Of a DNA stretch of 64,000 nt, positions 1 through 8,542 are shown in pieces. The notes under the pieces were generated by a model. That model was not told the DNA's origin. It saw only the letters and a program-made list of their open reading frames with translations, and did no database searches. A program made the position numbers and the translations under genes. Position 1 is the first letter of the stretch. The number at the start of each line of letters is the position of its first letter. The DNA comes from Arthrobacter sp. AQ5-05 (lineage in GTDB: Bacteria; Actinomycetota; Actinomycetes; Actinomycetales; Micrococcaceae), in the NCBI RefSeq assembly GCF_003287975.1, contig NZ_QMKQ01000019.1, positions 21,503-85,502 of the forward strand. The letters run 5' to 3'.

Positions 1-951
1 ATCGTGCAGAAGGCCGGCACCGGCTGGATCCACGCGTTGATGCCGCCGGTGGTCATGGGCACCATCGTCGCGCTGATCGGGCTGAACCTGGCCACCACCA
101 CCACGGACAAGATCACGGAGGTTCCGCTGACCACCTTCGCCACGGTGCTGGCCATCGTGGTCACCACGGTGGCCTTCCGCGGCATGCTCGGACGCCTGTC
201 GATCCTGCTGGGCATCGTCGGCGGCTACCTCACCGCCTGGGCGCAGGGCCAGGTCGATTTCTCGGCCATCGGCCAGGCCGCCTGGTTCGGCCTGCCCGAC
301 TTCGCGGCACCGGCCTTCCACCTGGACACCCTGACGCTGTTCCTGCCGGTGGTGTTCGTGCTGATCGCCGAGAACGTGGGACACGTGAAGACCGTGGCGC
401 TGATGACCGGGCGCGAGCTTGACGACGTGAACGGCCGGGCGCTGATGGCCGACGGCGCCGCCACCGTGATCGCCGGGTTCGGCGGCGGCTCGGGCACCAC
501 CACCTACGCGGAGAACATCGGGGTCATGGCCTCCTCGCGCGTCTACTCGACGGCCGCCTACTGGATCGCGGGCACCGTGGCCATCGCGCTGGCGTTCCTC
601 CCGAAGTTCGGCGTGCTGATCAACACCATCCCCGCCGGCGTGGCCGGCGGCGCCGGCATCGTGCTCTACGGCATGATCGCCATCGTCGGCGCCCGGCTCT
701 GGGTGCAGAACAAGGTCGATTTCTCCAACCCGATCAACCTGATGACCGCCGGCACCGGGCTGATCATCGCCATCGCGCTCTTCGGGGACAACGTGCTGTC
801 GATCGGCAACATGGACTTCGGCGGTATCGCGCTGGGCACCGCCGCCACGCTGGTGGTCTTCCACCTGATGCGTTCCATCGCCAAGGTGCGTGGCACCGAG
901 CCGACGGATATCGAGGCCATCGGCGGGGCCACCCACTCCAAGCTCGGCTAG
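1..951 (+). CDS. Uracil/xanthine permease (NCS2 family), 5' end cut by window
   Basis: C-terminal 316 codons of a multi-pass inner-membrane nucleobase:proton symporter; the frame is open from base 1, so the true start lies upstream. At least seven hydrophobic segments are visible. Two family motifs carry the glutamates that bind nucleobase in UraA-type transporters: AENVGHV at about residue 123 and GSGTTTYAENIGVMA at about residue 165. Both are intact, and the C terminus ends at a normal position. It is followed by a GC-rich hairpin with a T-run. Substrate (uracil versus xanthine) cannot be decided from the fragment, although the AENIG motif favours uracil. It converges on the HAD/GH65 gene. 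Confidence 0.88.
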   Translation: MVQKAGTGWIHALMPPVVMGTIVALIGLNLATTTTDKITEVPLTTFATVLAIVVTTVAFRGMLGRLSILLGIVGGYLTAWAQGQVDFSAIGQAAWFGLPDFAAPAFHLDTLTLFLPVVFVLIAENVGHVKTVALMTGRELDDVNGRALMADGAATVIAGFGGGSGTTTYAENIGVMASSRVYSTAAYWIAGTVAIALAFLPKFGVLINTIPAGVAGGAGIVLYGMIAIVGARLWVQNKVDFSNPINLMTAGTGLIIAIALFGDNVLSIGNMDFGGIALGTAATLVVFHLMRSIAKVRGTEPTDIEAIGGATHSKLG

Positions 952-976
952 CGGCCGGCACCCCCCGCCGACACGG

Positions 977-1015
977 ACCGGGCGGGCCCCCTTGGGGGGT
1001 CCCGCCCGGTTTTTC
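977..1015 (+). terminator. Intrinsic terminator after the permease gene
   Basis: Arms ACCGGGCGGG (977-986) and CCCGCCCGGT (1001-1010) pair perfectly, with further C/G pairing in the loop, followed by TTTT. It lies 25 bases past the permease stop, between convergent genes. Confidence 0.8.
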
Positions 1016-1072
1016 GTGCCCCGGTTTTTCGTGCCCCGGTTTCGTGCCGGGGCTGTGCCGGGGCTGCGCCGG
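1005..1072. repeat. Short degenerate tandem repeat between convergent genes
   Basis: A 15-base unit CCCGGTTTTTCGTGC occurs at 1005-1019 and 1020-1034, a 13-base shortened copy follows at 1035-1047, then two 11-base CGGGGCTGTGC/CGGGGCTGCGC units to 1069. The first copy includes the T-run of the preceding terminator, so the array probably arose by slippage on the terminator tail. Confidence 0.75.
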
Positions 1073-1076
1073 CAAG

Positions 1077-4000
1077 CTACCCGATGATGGTGATGGGCGG
1101 CTCGTTGGCCAGCTCCTCCTCGTGGGTCAGCTTCTTGATGCTGGAGGTCAGCGGGGAGCCGTCGTCGCGCTGCAGCGCAAAGACCGCCTCGATGGACGGC
1201 TCGCCCTGAAGCACCGGGCCCTGGCCGTGCAGCTCGATGGACACCACCGGGTGCCGCGGGGACACCGCATGCGCGGCTCCGCGCACCGAGAAGTGCACCT
1301 CGTCGTCCCCGGCCCGCAGCGAGGCGGTGAAGGTGTGCGGCGTGAGGTGGAAGTGCACCGAGGAGTCGTTGCGACGCAAATTGAACTCCAGGCCCTCCCA
1401 GTCCTCGGGCAGCCGCGGGTCAAAGAGCCAGGCCCCGGTGTCGTCGCGCAGCCCGGCAAAGCCGTAGACCAGCGCCGCCCACACCCCGCCGGTGGAGGCC
1501 ACGTGCACCCCGTCGGCCGCATTGCCGTGCAGGTTCAGCAGGTCCACGTTCAGTGCGTGCTCGAAGTAGTCGAAGGCCAGATCCCGGTAGCCGACCTCCG
1601 CGGCGAGGATCGCCTGGACCGTGGCCGAGAGCGTGGAATCCCCGGTGGTCAGCGGGTCGTAGTAGTCGAAGTCGGCGCGTTTTTGCTCCGCGGAGAAATC
1701 CGAGGAACGCAGCCACAGCGCCAGCACCGTGTCCGCCTGCTTGAGCACCTGGAAACGGTAGATCACCAGCGGGTGGAAGTGCAGCAGCAGCGGCCGGTGC
1801 TCCGGGCCGGTGCCCGGCATGTCCCAGACCTCGCGGTTCAGGAACCCGGCGTCCTGCGGGTGGATGCCCACCGACTCGGAGAACGGGATGAACATTGCCG
1901 ACGCCGCATCGGACCAGTCCCGCACCTCGGATTGCCCGATGCCCAGTTTCTCGACGACGCGCGCGTGGTCCTCGGGGAATTCGCGCCCCAGGTAGCCCAT
2001 CAGCTCGACCGCGTAGGTCAGGTTGAAGCGCGCCATCACGTTGGTGAAGGTGTTGTCGTTGACCACCGCGGTGTACTCGTCCGGGCCGGTGACCCCGTGG
2101 ATGTGGAAGCTGCGTCCCTTGCTGGTCTCGCGCCAGAACCCCAGCGAGTTCCACAGCCGGGCGGTCTCCACCACGATTTCCGCGCCTCCCCCCAGCAGCA
2201 GCCCGGTGTCGCCGCTGGCCCCCACGTAGCGGGCCAGCGAATACACCACGTCCGCGTTGATGTGGTACTGCGCGGTGCCGGCCGGGTAGTAGGCGCTGGC
2301 CTCCTCGCCGTTGATGGTGCGCCACGGGAAGAGGATCCCGTGCTCGTTGAGCGTCGCGGCCCGGCGCCGGGCCGCAGGGATCATCGAGACCCGCGCACGC
2401 AGCGCGTTCCGCGCCCACTGCGGGTTGGTGTACGTGAGGAACGGCAGCACGTAGATCTCGGTGTCCCAAAAGTAGTGCCCGGAATACCCGTTGCCCGAGA
2501 CCCCCTTGGCGGAGATCCCCATTCCGTCCGAGCGGGCCGAGGCCTGCGCCAGCGCGAACAGGTTCCAGCGGACGGCGCGCTGCAGCAGCGGATCCGCCGC
2601 GTGCACCACCACGTCGGAGTTCTCCCAGAACACCGTGAGGAACTCGCGCTGGGCCCAGAACAGCTCGTCCGCACCGCGCGGGACCAGGTGGCTCAGCGCG
2701 CGCACGCACCGGTTGACCATCTCCGCCGCATCGTGCCGCCGCGAGGAGTGGAAGGAGGCGAACTTGTCGATGTGCAGCGCCTCGTCCTTCTCCAGGTAGG
2801 CGGAAACCGTGTGCTCGACGCGCTCGGGGGTGACGGTCGAGGTCTCGACGAAGTCCGTGGTCTCCCCGGCGATGCGGGTCACGTGGGAGACCGCGGCGGC
2901 CACCGACATGTTCGATCCGCGCACGTAGTAGCTCAGTGCGCAGATCCCGTCCTTGTCCCGGGTCCCGCCGGAAAGCAGCGACTCCTCGCCGCTGCGCTCG
3001 GACTTGCGCGGGTCGAAGGGCACCTCCCCGGCGTCGGACTCGGCCGGGGTGGGGATGGGCCGGGCATTGGACTGGCCGATCAGCGCCGATTGCACGAAGA
3101 CGTGGGCGGGGGCATCGAGCAGCCGCACGGTGATGCGGAACAGCGCCAGGTGGCGTTCGGTGAAGGAGACCATGGACCGGGTGCGCACCATCACCCGGTG
3201 GCCCTCGGCGGTGCGCCAGAGGGTGTCGGAGATCAGTGTGCCGTCCTTGAAATCCAGCCGCAGCTCGTCCTTGAGGATCTCGGTGCGCCCGATCTCCAGG
3301 GCCTCGTCGTTGATGTAGACCCTCACGGTGCGCGCGTCGGGCGCCGCGACCATGGTTTGCCCGGCCTCGGCGAGCCCGAACGCGGATTCGGCGTGGCGGA
3401 TCTTCCAGGTCTCGTGCAACCCGTTGATGAACATCCCCTCGGTGCATTCCCCGATGCCCAGCGAGTCCCCGCGCATCCCCAGGAACCCGTTGCCCAGCGA
3501 GAAGATCGTCTGCTCCACGGCCGGGTCGATGGGACGGGGATGCTCCCGGGTGTAGGACCAGGTGTCCAGCTCCCAGTCGTCGCGGGCCCGTTGGTTGACC
3601 AGTTCATCCAGGTCATCGAGCACCAGGTCGGCCCCGGCGTCGCGCAGGTCCTGGTGCGGCTGGTCCCTGCCCACGCCGATCACCAGCCCGAAGCCGCCTG
3701 CAGCGGCAGCCCGGACCCCGGAGATCGCGTCCTCGACGACCACGCACTCGTTGGGCGACCATCCCAGGTCGTTGGCCGCGGCCAGGAAGGTGTCCGGGGA
3801 TGGTTTGCCGGCCAGGTTTCGCGCGGCGGCCTGCAGCCCCCCGATGACCACCGAGAAATCGTCGCGCAGCCCCGCGGCTTCCAGCACCTCCTCGGCGTTG
3901 CGCGAGGAGGAAACCACGGCGACCTCGAGCCCCGCGGCCTGGATCTGGCGAAGGTAGTCCAGCGACCCGGGGTACGGCTCGATGCCGGTCGAATGCAGGA

Positions 4001-4334
4001 TCGCGCGGAACACCGTGTTCTTCCGGTTTCCCAGCGCGCAGATGCTCGTGCTGCCCGGCGCGTCGGTGTCGTGGCCCCAGGGAAGCTCGATCCCGCGATC
4101 AGCCAGCACCGCGGCGACCCCCTCGTACCGCGGGCGCCCGTCGACCAGCGCGAAGTAGTCGTCCTCGGTGTAGGGGCGGGTCACGCCGGCCTCGGCGAAG
4201 AAGCCATTGAAGAGCTGCGCCCAGGCATCGCGATGGACCTCGGCGGTGGGGGTCAGCACCCCGTCCAGGTCAAAGAGCACGGCCTTGAAATCACGGCGAC
4301 GGTAAGGGGCGCCGGTGGCGAGGGCTTCACGCAT
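1077..4334 (-). CDS. Fused beta-phosphoglucomutase-like HAD / GH65 disaccharide phosphorylase
   Basis: 1085-residue cytoplasmic fusion. Residues about 15-235 are a HAD beta-phosphoglucomutase-like domain: nucleophile/acid pair in LFDLDGV (D22, D24), the VSSSRN loop, the KPSPDTF lysine and a VVVEDA acidic motif. Residues about 270-1050 are glycoside hydrolase family 65, with the TGPDEY motif carrying the general acid at about E753. GH65 phosphorylases split maltose, trehalose or kojibiose with phosphate into glucose and beta-glucose 1-phosphate; the HAD half would turn the latter into glucose 6-phosphate. The exact disaccharide cannot be read from sequence. Start chosen at MREALATG because HAD homology begins soon after; an in-frame ATG 24 codons upstream has no family support. 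It diverges from an alpha-glucoside transporter. Confidence 0.88.
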   Translation of the reverse strand: MREALATGAPYRRRDFKAVLFDLDGVLTPTAEVHRDAWAQLFNGFFAEAGVTRPYTEDDYFALVDGRPRYEGVAAVLADRGIELPWGHDTDAPGSTSICALGNRKNTVFRAILHSTGIEPYPGSLDYLRQIQAAGLEVAVVSSSRNAEEVLEAAGLRDDFSVVIGGLQAAARNLAGKPSPDTFLAAANDLGWSPNECVVVEDAISGVRAAAAGGFGLVIGVGRDQPHQDLRDAGADLVLDDLDELVNQRARDDWELDTWSYTREHPRPIDPAVEQTIFSLGNGFLGMRGDSLGIGECTEGMFINGLHETWKIRHAESAFGLAEAGQTMVAAPDARTVRVYINDEALEIGRTEILKDELRLDFKDGTLISDTLWRTAEGHRVMVRTRSMVSFTERHLALFRITVRLLDAPAHVFVQSALIGQSNARPIPTPAESDAGEVPFDPRKSERSGEESLLSGGTRDKDGICALSYYVRGSNMSVAAAVSHVTRIAGETTDFVETSTVTPERVEHTVSAYLEKDEALHIDKFASFHSSRRHDAAEMVNRCVRALSHLVPRGADELFWAQREFLTVFWENSDVVVHAADPLLQRAVRWNLFALAQASARSDGMGISAKGVSGNGYSGHYFWDTEIYVLPFLTYTNPQWARNALRARVSMIPAARRRAATLNEHGILFPWRTINGEEASAYYPAGTAQYHINADVVYSLARYVGASGDTGLLLGGGAEIVVETARLWNSLGFWRETSKGRSFHIHGVTGPDEYTAVVNDNTFTNVMARFNLTYAVELMGYLGREFPEDHARVVEKLGIGQSEVRDWSDAASAMFIPFSESVGIHPQDAGFLNREVWDMPGTGPEHRPLLLHFHPLVIYRFQVLKQADTVLALWLRSSDFSAEQKRADFDYYDPLTTGDSTLSATVQAILAAEVGYRDLAFDYFEHALNVDLLNLHGNAADGVHVASTGGVWAALVYGFAGLRDDTGAWLFDPRLPEDWEGLEFNLRRNDSSVHFHLTPHTFTASLRAGDDEVHFSVRGAAHAVSPRHPVVSIELHGQGPVLQGEPSIEAVFALQRDDGSPLTSSIKKLTHEEELANEPPITIIG

Positions 4335-4598
4335 GGTGTTGGATTCCCATCTCTCTGGCGGCGGATTCGGCGCCGCGTAGGATGCCGGCGCAAGCATGCG
4401 CCGCATTGCTTCCGTTCCGGCAGGCCCGGCTTACTCCAGCCTAGCCACCGGTTCCCCCGAGCGTGAAGCGCCCCGGGGGATCCCGGCCGTGTCGCCCGCG
4501 GCCCCCACGGAGTGCCCGGCCGCCCCCACGGCCCTTCGTGCGACCCAAAAGATCAAGTCACTTCGTCATTGCTCAAACCGTCATGTTGCCCCAAACCC

Positions 4599-4627
4599 TT
4601 GAAAAACGGGTGTCGGCTCTACATGAT
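4599..4627 (+). promoter_or_regulatory. Candidate promoter for the sugar ABC operon
   Basis: TTGAAA at 4599-4604, a 17-base spacer, then CATGAT at 4622-4627; a TACATGAT string overlaps the -10 position. Matches are moderate and the start point would leave a leader of about 210 bases. Confidence 0.3.
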
Positions 4628-4805
4628 GAGCAGTAGGAGAGCTTCGGTCCCTTGCGGGCGGAGGCCCTTCGCCTTCATGGGGGAACACCACGGTGGTCCA
4701 GACCGGGGAGGCCTCGTTCCCATGGGGGCACACCCCCGTTGGATGCCTGGCACCCCTTGCGGCGCTCGCGGCCGACGGCTCACCGCTTCCCCTTCCTATA
4801 ACGAA

Positions 4806-4827
4806 CCGGGTGGCCGCGGCCACCCGG
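4806..4827. promoter_or_regulatory. 22-base perfect palindrome just upstream of the ribosome binding site
   Basis: The core GGGTGGCCGCGGCCACCC (4808-4825) extends perfectly two bases on each side. It ends seven bases before the AGGAGG at 4834-4839. It could be an operator for a dimeric repressor such as a LacI-type sugar regulator, or an RNA hairpin that gates ribosome access. No regulator gene is in the window. Confidence 0.5.
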
Positions 4828-4843
4828 CCGAGCAGGAGGAATG

Positions 4844-6181
4844 ATGAAAACATCACGACGGGGAAAGGCGTATGCCTCGCTGGCGGGCCTGGGGGTTGCA
4901 GCCATGGTGCTCACCGCCTGCGGCGGGGGACCGGGCGCCCCGGAATCCAGCGCCGCCGGCACCGAATCCGGTGCGGCGACAGGCAAGGCAGAGGTCACCT
5001 TGTACGGCACCATCGCCGACGCCGAGGCCAAGCTGCTCGAGCAGTCCTGGGCCGACTGGTCCAAGGAAAACAACATCAAGATCAAGTACGAGTCCTCCAA
5101 GGAATTCGAGACGCAGATCGCCGTGCGCGCCCAGGGCGGCAACGCCCCGGACCTGGCGATCTTCCCGCAGCCCGGGTTGCTGGGGGACCTTGCCACCCGC
5201 GGGTTCCTCAAACCGGCTCCCGAGGGAGTCAAGGCCAACGTCGCCTCCGGCTGGTCCGAGGACTGGGCCAAGTACGGCACCGTCGACGGCACCCTGTACG
5301 GGGCCCCGCTGATGGCCAGCGTCAAGGGCTGGATCTGGTACTCGCCCTCCGAATTCAAGGACAAGGGCTACGAGGTCCCCACCACCTGGCAGGGGCTGCT
5401 GGACCTGACCGCGCAGATCGAGAAGGACAAGGGCAAGGCCCCCTGGTGCGCCGGCTTCGGCTCCGGGGACGCCACCGGCTGGCCGGGCACCGACTGGGTC
5501 GAGGACCTGGTGCTGCGCCAGTCCGGGAAGGACGTCTACGACCAGTGGGTCGACAACGAGGTGAAGTTCACCGACCCGAAGATCAAGTCCGCGCTCGATG
5601 AGGTCGGCAAGATCCTGAAAAACCCGAAGTACGTCAATGCCGGCTACGGCGACGTGGCCTCCATCAACGCCACCGAGTTCGGTGCGGTGGCCGATGTCCT
5701 GGTCAAGGGCGATTGCTCGCTGCACCACCAGGCGTCGTTCTTCAGCGGGTTCATCACCGAGGCCGGCGGCACCGTCGGCCCGGATGCGGACGTGTGGGGC
5801 TTCGTCACCCCGTCCATCGACGGCGCGGGCAACTCCGTGACCGGCGGCGGCGAGATCGTCGGTGCCTTCAGCGACGACCCGTCGGTGGTGAAGGTGCAGG
5901 AGTACCTCTCCAGCGCCGAGTGGGCCAACTCCCGGGTGAAGCTCGGCGGGGTGCTCTCGGCCAACAAGGGCCTGGACCCGGCCAACGCGTCCGACCCGTT
6001 GCTGCAGGAAGCAGTGAAGATCCTGCAGGACCCGGCGACGACGTTCCGCTTCGACGCCTCCGACCTGATGCCCGGTTCCGTCGGGGCCGGCACCTTCTGG
6101 AAGGGCATGATCGACTGGATCAACGGCTCGGATTCCGAGACGGTGCTCAAGGCGATCGAGGCCGGCTGGCCCTCGAAGTAG
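4844..6181 (+). CDS. aglE: Alpha-glucoside-type ABC transporter substrate-binding lipoprotein
   Basis: 445-residue extracytoplasmic sugar-binding lipoprotein. The signal peptide ends in the lipobox LTAC with lipidated C26 (numbered from the second ATG), followed by a Gly/Ser/Ala linker and a family 1 solute-binding fold with tryptophan-rich motifs such as WPGTDWVEDL. Two ATGs are adjacent (4841, 4844). The AGGAGG at 4834-4839 is one base from the first and four from the second, so the second is preferred. The next genes encode two matching permeases. The alpha-glucoside assignment rests on the permeases resembling AglF/AglG and on the divergent GH65 phosphorylase; it is not proved by this protein alone. 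Confidence 0.8.
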   Translation: MKTSRRGKAYASLAGLGVAAMVLTACGGGPGAPESSAAGTESGAATGKAEVTLYGTIADAEAKLLEQSWADWSKENNIKIKYESSKEFETQIAVRAQGGNAPDLAIFPQPGLLGDLATRGFLKPAPEGVKANVASGWSEDWAKYGTVDGTLYGAPLMASVKGWIWYSPSEFKDKGYEVPTTWQGLLDLTAQIEKDKGKAPWCAGFGSGDATGWPGTDWVEDLVLRQSGKDVYDQWVDNEVKFTDPKIKSALDEVGKILKNPKYVNAGYGDVASINATEFGAVADVLVKGDCSLHHQASFFSGFITEAGGTVGPDADVWGFVTPSIDGAGNSVTGGGEIVGAFSDDPSVVKVQEYLSSAEWANSRVKLGGVLSANKGLDPANASDPLLQEAVKILQDPATTFRFDASDLMPGSVGAGTFWKGMIDWINGSDSETVLKAIEAGWPSK

Positions 6182-6391
6182 CGCCTCGCGGCACCCGCGC
6201 CCGGCGGGCCCGGACCGGTCCCACCGACCGCCCGGACCCGCCGGCGCACCACCCCACCGGGCTTTCCAGCCGGGGCATCGATGCCCGGGCCGCGCCCCCA
6301 TTTCCAGCATTGCCTCCGGATAGCGCGCAGGTGACCCCGCCACCGCGGGGCGCTGCGGGCAGCCACCTCGAAAGGCCGGCACCGACGCATC

Positions 6392-7525
6392 ATGACAACC
6401 TTCCTGCAATGGCTCAGCACGCTGCCCACCCTGGCGCAGATCCCGATCATCATCGGGGTGTTCTGCGCCGTGGTGCTCCTGCTGCTCTTCCTCATCGAGC
6501 TGGCCCCGCGGCGCGGGCGCAAGTACACGATCATCCGCGCCGTCGCCTGCGTCCTGTTCCCGCTGCTGATGGTCGCGATCCTGGATTCCTACACCTGGGC
6601 CATCGTCGCCGCCGGCTTCCTGGGGTTGCTGCTGTTCTGGCTCGACTACCGCTCGCGGAGCGGGGCGGGGTACATCTTCGCGCTGGTGGGCTTCCTGTCC
6701 CCCGCGCTGCTGCTGCTGGCGGCCGGGCTGGTCATCCCCACGATCCAGACCACCGTGCAGTCGTTCATGAATTCCCGCGGCACCGAATTCGTGGGGCTGG
6801 AGAACTTCATCTGGATCTTCACCCAGCCCGCGGGCATCCGCACAGTGCTGAACACGGTGCTCTGGGTGCTCATCGCCCCGGCGGTGTCCACCCTTGCCGG
6901 GATGGCCTATGCGGTGTTCATCGACAAGTCCCGCGGGGAGAAGTTCTTCAAGATCCTGGTGTTCATGCCGATGGCGATCTCCTTCGTGGGCGCCTCGATC
7001 ATCTGGCGCTTCGTCTACACCGCACGGCCCGCGGACTCGGAACAGATCGGATTGCTGAACCAGGTGATCGTCTGGGCCGGCGGGGAACCGGTGCAGTTCC
7101 TGCAGGAATCCCCGTGGAACACCGTGGCGTTGATCGCGGTGCTGATCTGGGTGCAGACCGGGTTCGCGATGGTGATCCTCTCCGCGGCGATCAAGGCGGT
7201 GCCGCTCGAGCAGCTGGAGGCGGCCGAGCTTGACGGGGCCAACGGCTGGCAGCGCTTCGCCAACGTGACGCTGCCGGGCATCCGCTCCTCGCTGGTCGTC
7301 GTGCTGACCACCATCTCGATCGCCTCGCTGAAGGTCTTCGACATCGTGCGCACCATGACCGCCGGCGCCAACGACACCTCGGTGATCGCCAACGAGATGT
7401 ACACCCAGTTCCGCAACTTCGAGGCCGGGCGCTCCGCGGCGTTCGCCGTGATCCTCTTCCTCATGGTGATGCCCATCGTCATCTACAACGCCCGGCAGAT
7501 CAAGATGCAAAGGGAGATGCGCTGA
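6392..7525 (+). CDS. aglF: Sugar ABC transporter permease (AglF/MalF type)
   Basis: 377-residue inner-membrane permease. About three N-terminal hydrophobic segments precede the MalF-like core, a longer N terminus than minimal permeases. The cytoplasmic EAA loop, EAAELDGANGWQRFANVTLP at about residues 275-294, contacts the ATPase. The segment MPMAISFVGASIIWRFVY resembles alpha-glucoside permease AglF. It lies 210 bases after the binding-protein gene; that gap contains a perfect 14-base palindrome (6273-6286), a plausible stem that would keep binding-protein expression above permease expression. Its stop overlaps the next start (TGATG). Confidence 0.85.
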   Translation: MTTFLQWLSTLPTLAQIPIIIGVFCAVVLLLLFLIELAPRRGRKYTIIRAVACVLFPLLMVAILDSYTWAIVAAGFLGLLLFWLDYRSRSGAGYIFALVGFLSPALLLLAAGLVIPTIQTTVQSFMNSRGTEFVGLENFIWIFTQPAGIRTVLNTVLWVLIAPAVSTLAGMAYAVFIDKSRGEKFFKILVFMPMAISFVGASIIWRFVYTARPADSEQIGLLNQVIVWAGGEPVQFLQESPWNTVALIAVLIWVQTGFAMVILSAAIKAVPLEQLEAAELDGANGWQRFANVTLPGIRSSLVVVLTTISIASLKVFDIVRTMTAGANDTSVIANEMYTQFRNFEAGRSAAFAVILFLMVMPIVIYNARQIKMQREMR

Positions 7526-8478
7526 TGTCCACGCTCGCCAGAACCGAAGAACCCACCGCGGCCCCCGAGCCCGGCGTGCGGCGCGGCCGCCCGGCCGCCT
7601 CGCTGGCCAAGACCCGGCTGACCAACCGCTGGGCCACCCTTGCAGCACTGGTCATCGCCGCGCTGTGGACCGTCCCGACCATCGGGCTGCTGGTCTCCTC
7701 GTTCCGCCCGGCGCAGCAGGTGCGCACCACCGGCTGGTGGACCCTTTTCCAAAACTGGGGTTTCACCACGGACAACTACACCGCGGTACTGCAGGCCGGA
7801 AACTCGCAGCTGACCATGGCCGGATCGTTCATCAACTCGATAGCGATCACCCTGCCGGCCACCGTGATCCCGCTGGTGCTGGCCACCCTGGCCGCCTACG
7901 CCTTCGCCTGGATGCGCTTCCCGGGCAGGGACCTGCTCTTCGTGCTGGTCTTCGCACTGCAGATCGTGCCCATCCAGATGGCGCTGGTGCCGCTGCTGCG
8001 GCTCTTTGCCGCCGGGGAGCTCTTCGGGGTTCCGGTCATCGGGGCGTTCGGCTCGGCCGGGTACGCACAGGTGTGGATCGCGCACACCATCTTTGCGCTG
8101 CCGCTGGCGATCTTCCTGCTGCACAACTTCATTGCCGAGATCCCCAACGAGATCATCGAGGCCGCCCGGGTGGACGGGGCCAGCCACGGGCAGATCTTCT
8201 TCCGGATCGTGCTGCCGCTCACTGCCCCGGCGATCGCCGCGTTCTCCATCTTCCAGTTCCTCTGGGTGTGGAACGACCTGCTGGTCGCGTTGATCTTCGC
8301 CGACGGCGCGGTCGCCCCGATCACCAAGCTCCTGGCGGAGATCACCGGGAGCCGCGGGCAGGACTGGCACCTGCTCACCGCCGGGGCATTCGTGGCCATG
8401 ATCGTGCCGCTGGCCGTGTTCTTCGCGCTGCAGCGCTACTTCGTCCGCGGGCTGATGGCCGGCTCCGCCAAGGGATAG
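7525..8478 (+). CDS. aglG: Sugar ABC transporter permease (AglG/MalG type)
   Basis: 317-residue inner-membrane permease with six predicted helices and the EAA loop EAARVDGASHGQIFFRIVLP at about residues 212-231. Its ATG overlaps the preceding stop in TGATG, so translation is coupled. The N-terminal 35 residues are basic and cytoplasmic. With the lipoprotein and the first permease it forms a complete importer except for the ATPase, which is absent here. Many actinobacterial sugar importers share one MsiK-type ATPase encoded elsewhere, which would explain this. Confidence 0.88.
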   Translation: MSTLARTEEPTAAPEPGVRRGRPAASLAKTRLTNRWATLAALVIAALWTVPTIGLLVSSFRPAQQVRTTGWWTLFQNWGFTTDNYTAVLQAGNSQLTMAGSFINSIAITLPATVIPLVLATLAAYAFAWMRFPGRDLLFVLVFALQIVPIQMALVPLLRLFAAGELFGVPVIGAFGSAGYAQVWIAHTIFALPLAIFLLHNFIAEIPNEIIEAARVDGASHGQIFFRIVLPLTAPAIAAFSIFQFLWVWNDLLVALIFADGAVAPITKLLAEITGSRGQDWHLLTAGAFVAMIVPLAVFFALQRYFVRGLMAGSAKG

Positions 8479-8542
8479 GCGGGCCCTGCGCGACATGCGC
8501 TTCGGGCCCGCTCACAGCAAAGCCGACGATTCACTGGCTACC

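Larger units (their letters stand above)
4335..4843. other. Divergent control region between phosphorylase fusion and sugar transporter
   Basis: About 500 bases without a credible gene. It holds the promoters for both directions, a candidate sigma-70-like promoter toward the transporter at 4599-4627 and a 22-base perfect palindrome at 4806-4827. The palindrome and ribosome binding site are separate entries. Nothing else is recognisable. Confidence 0.6.

Noticed and set aside
1044..4466. Very long open frame on the plus strand opposite the HAD/GH65 gene
   Set aside because: It mirrors the codon bias of a high-GC gene on the other strand; the minus frame has complete HAD and GH65 motifs and this one has none.
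4853..7648. 931-codon open frame antisense to the ABC operon
   Set aside because: Rich in His/Gly/Arg without domains; the plus strand has lipoprotein and permease motifs and overlapping starts.
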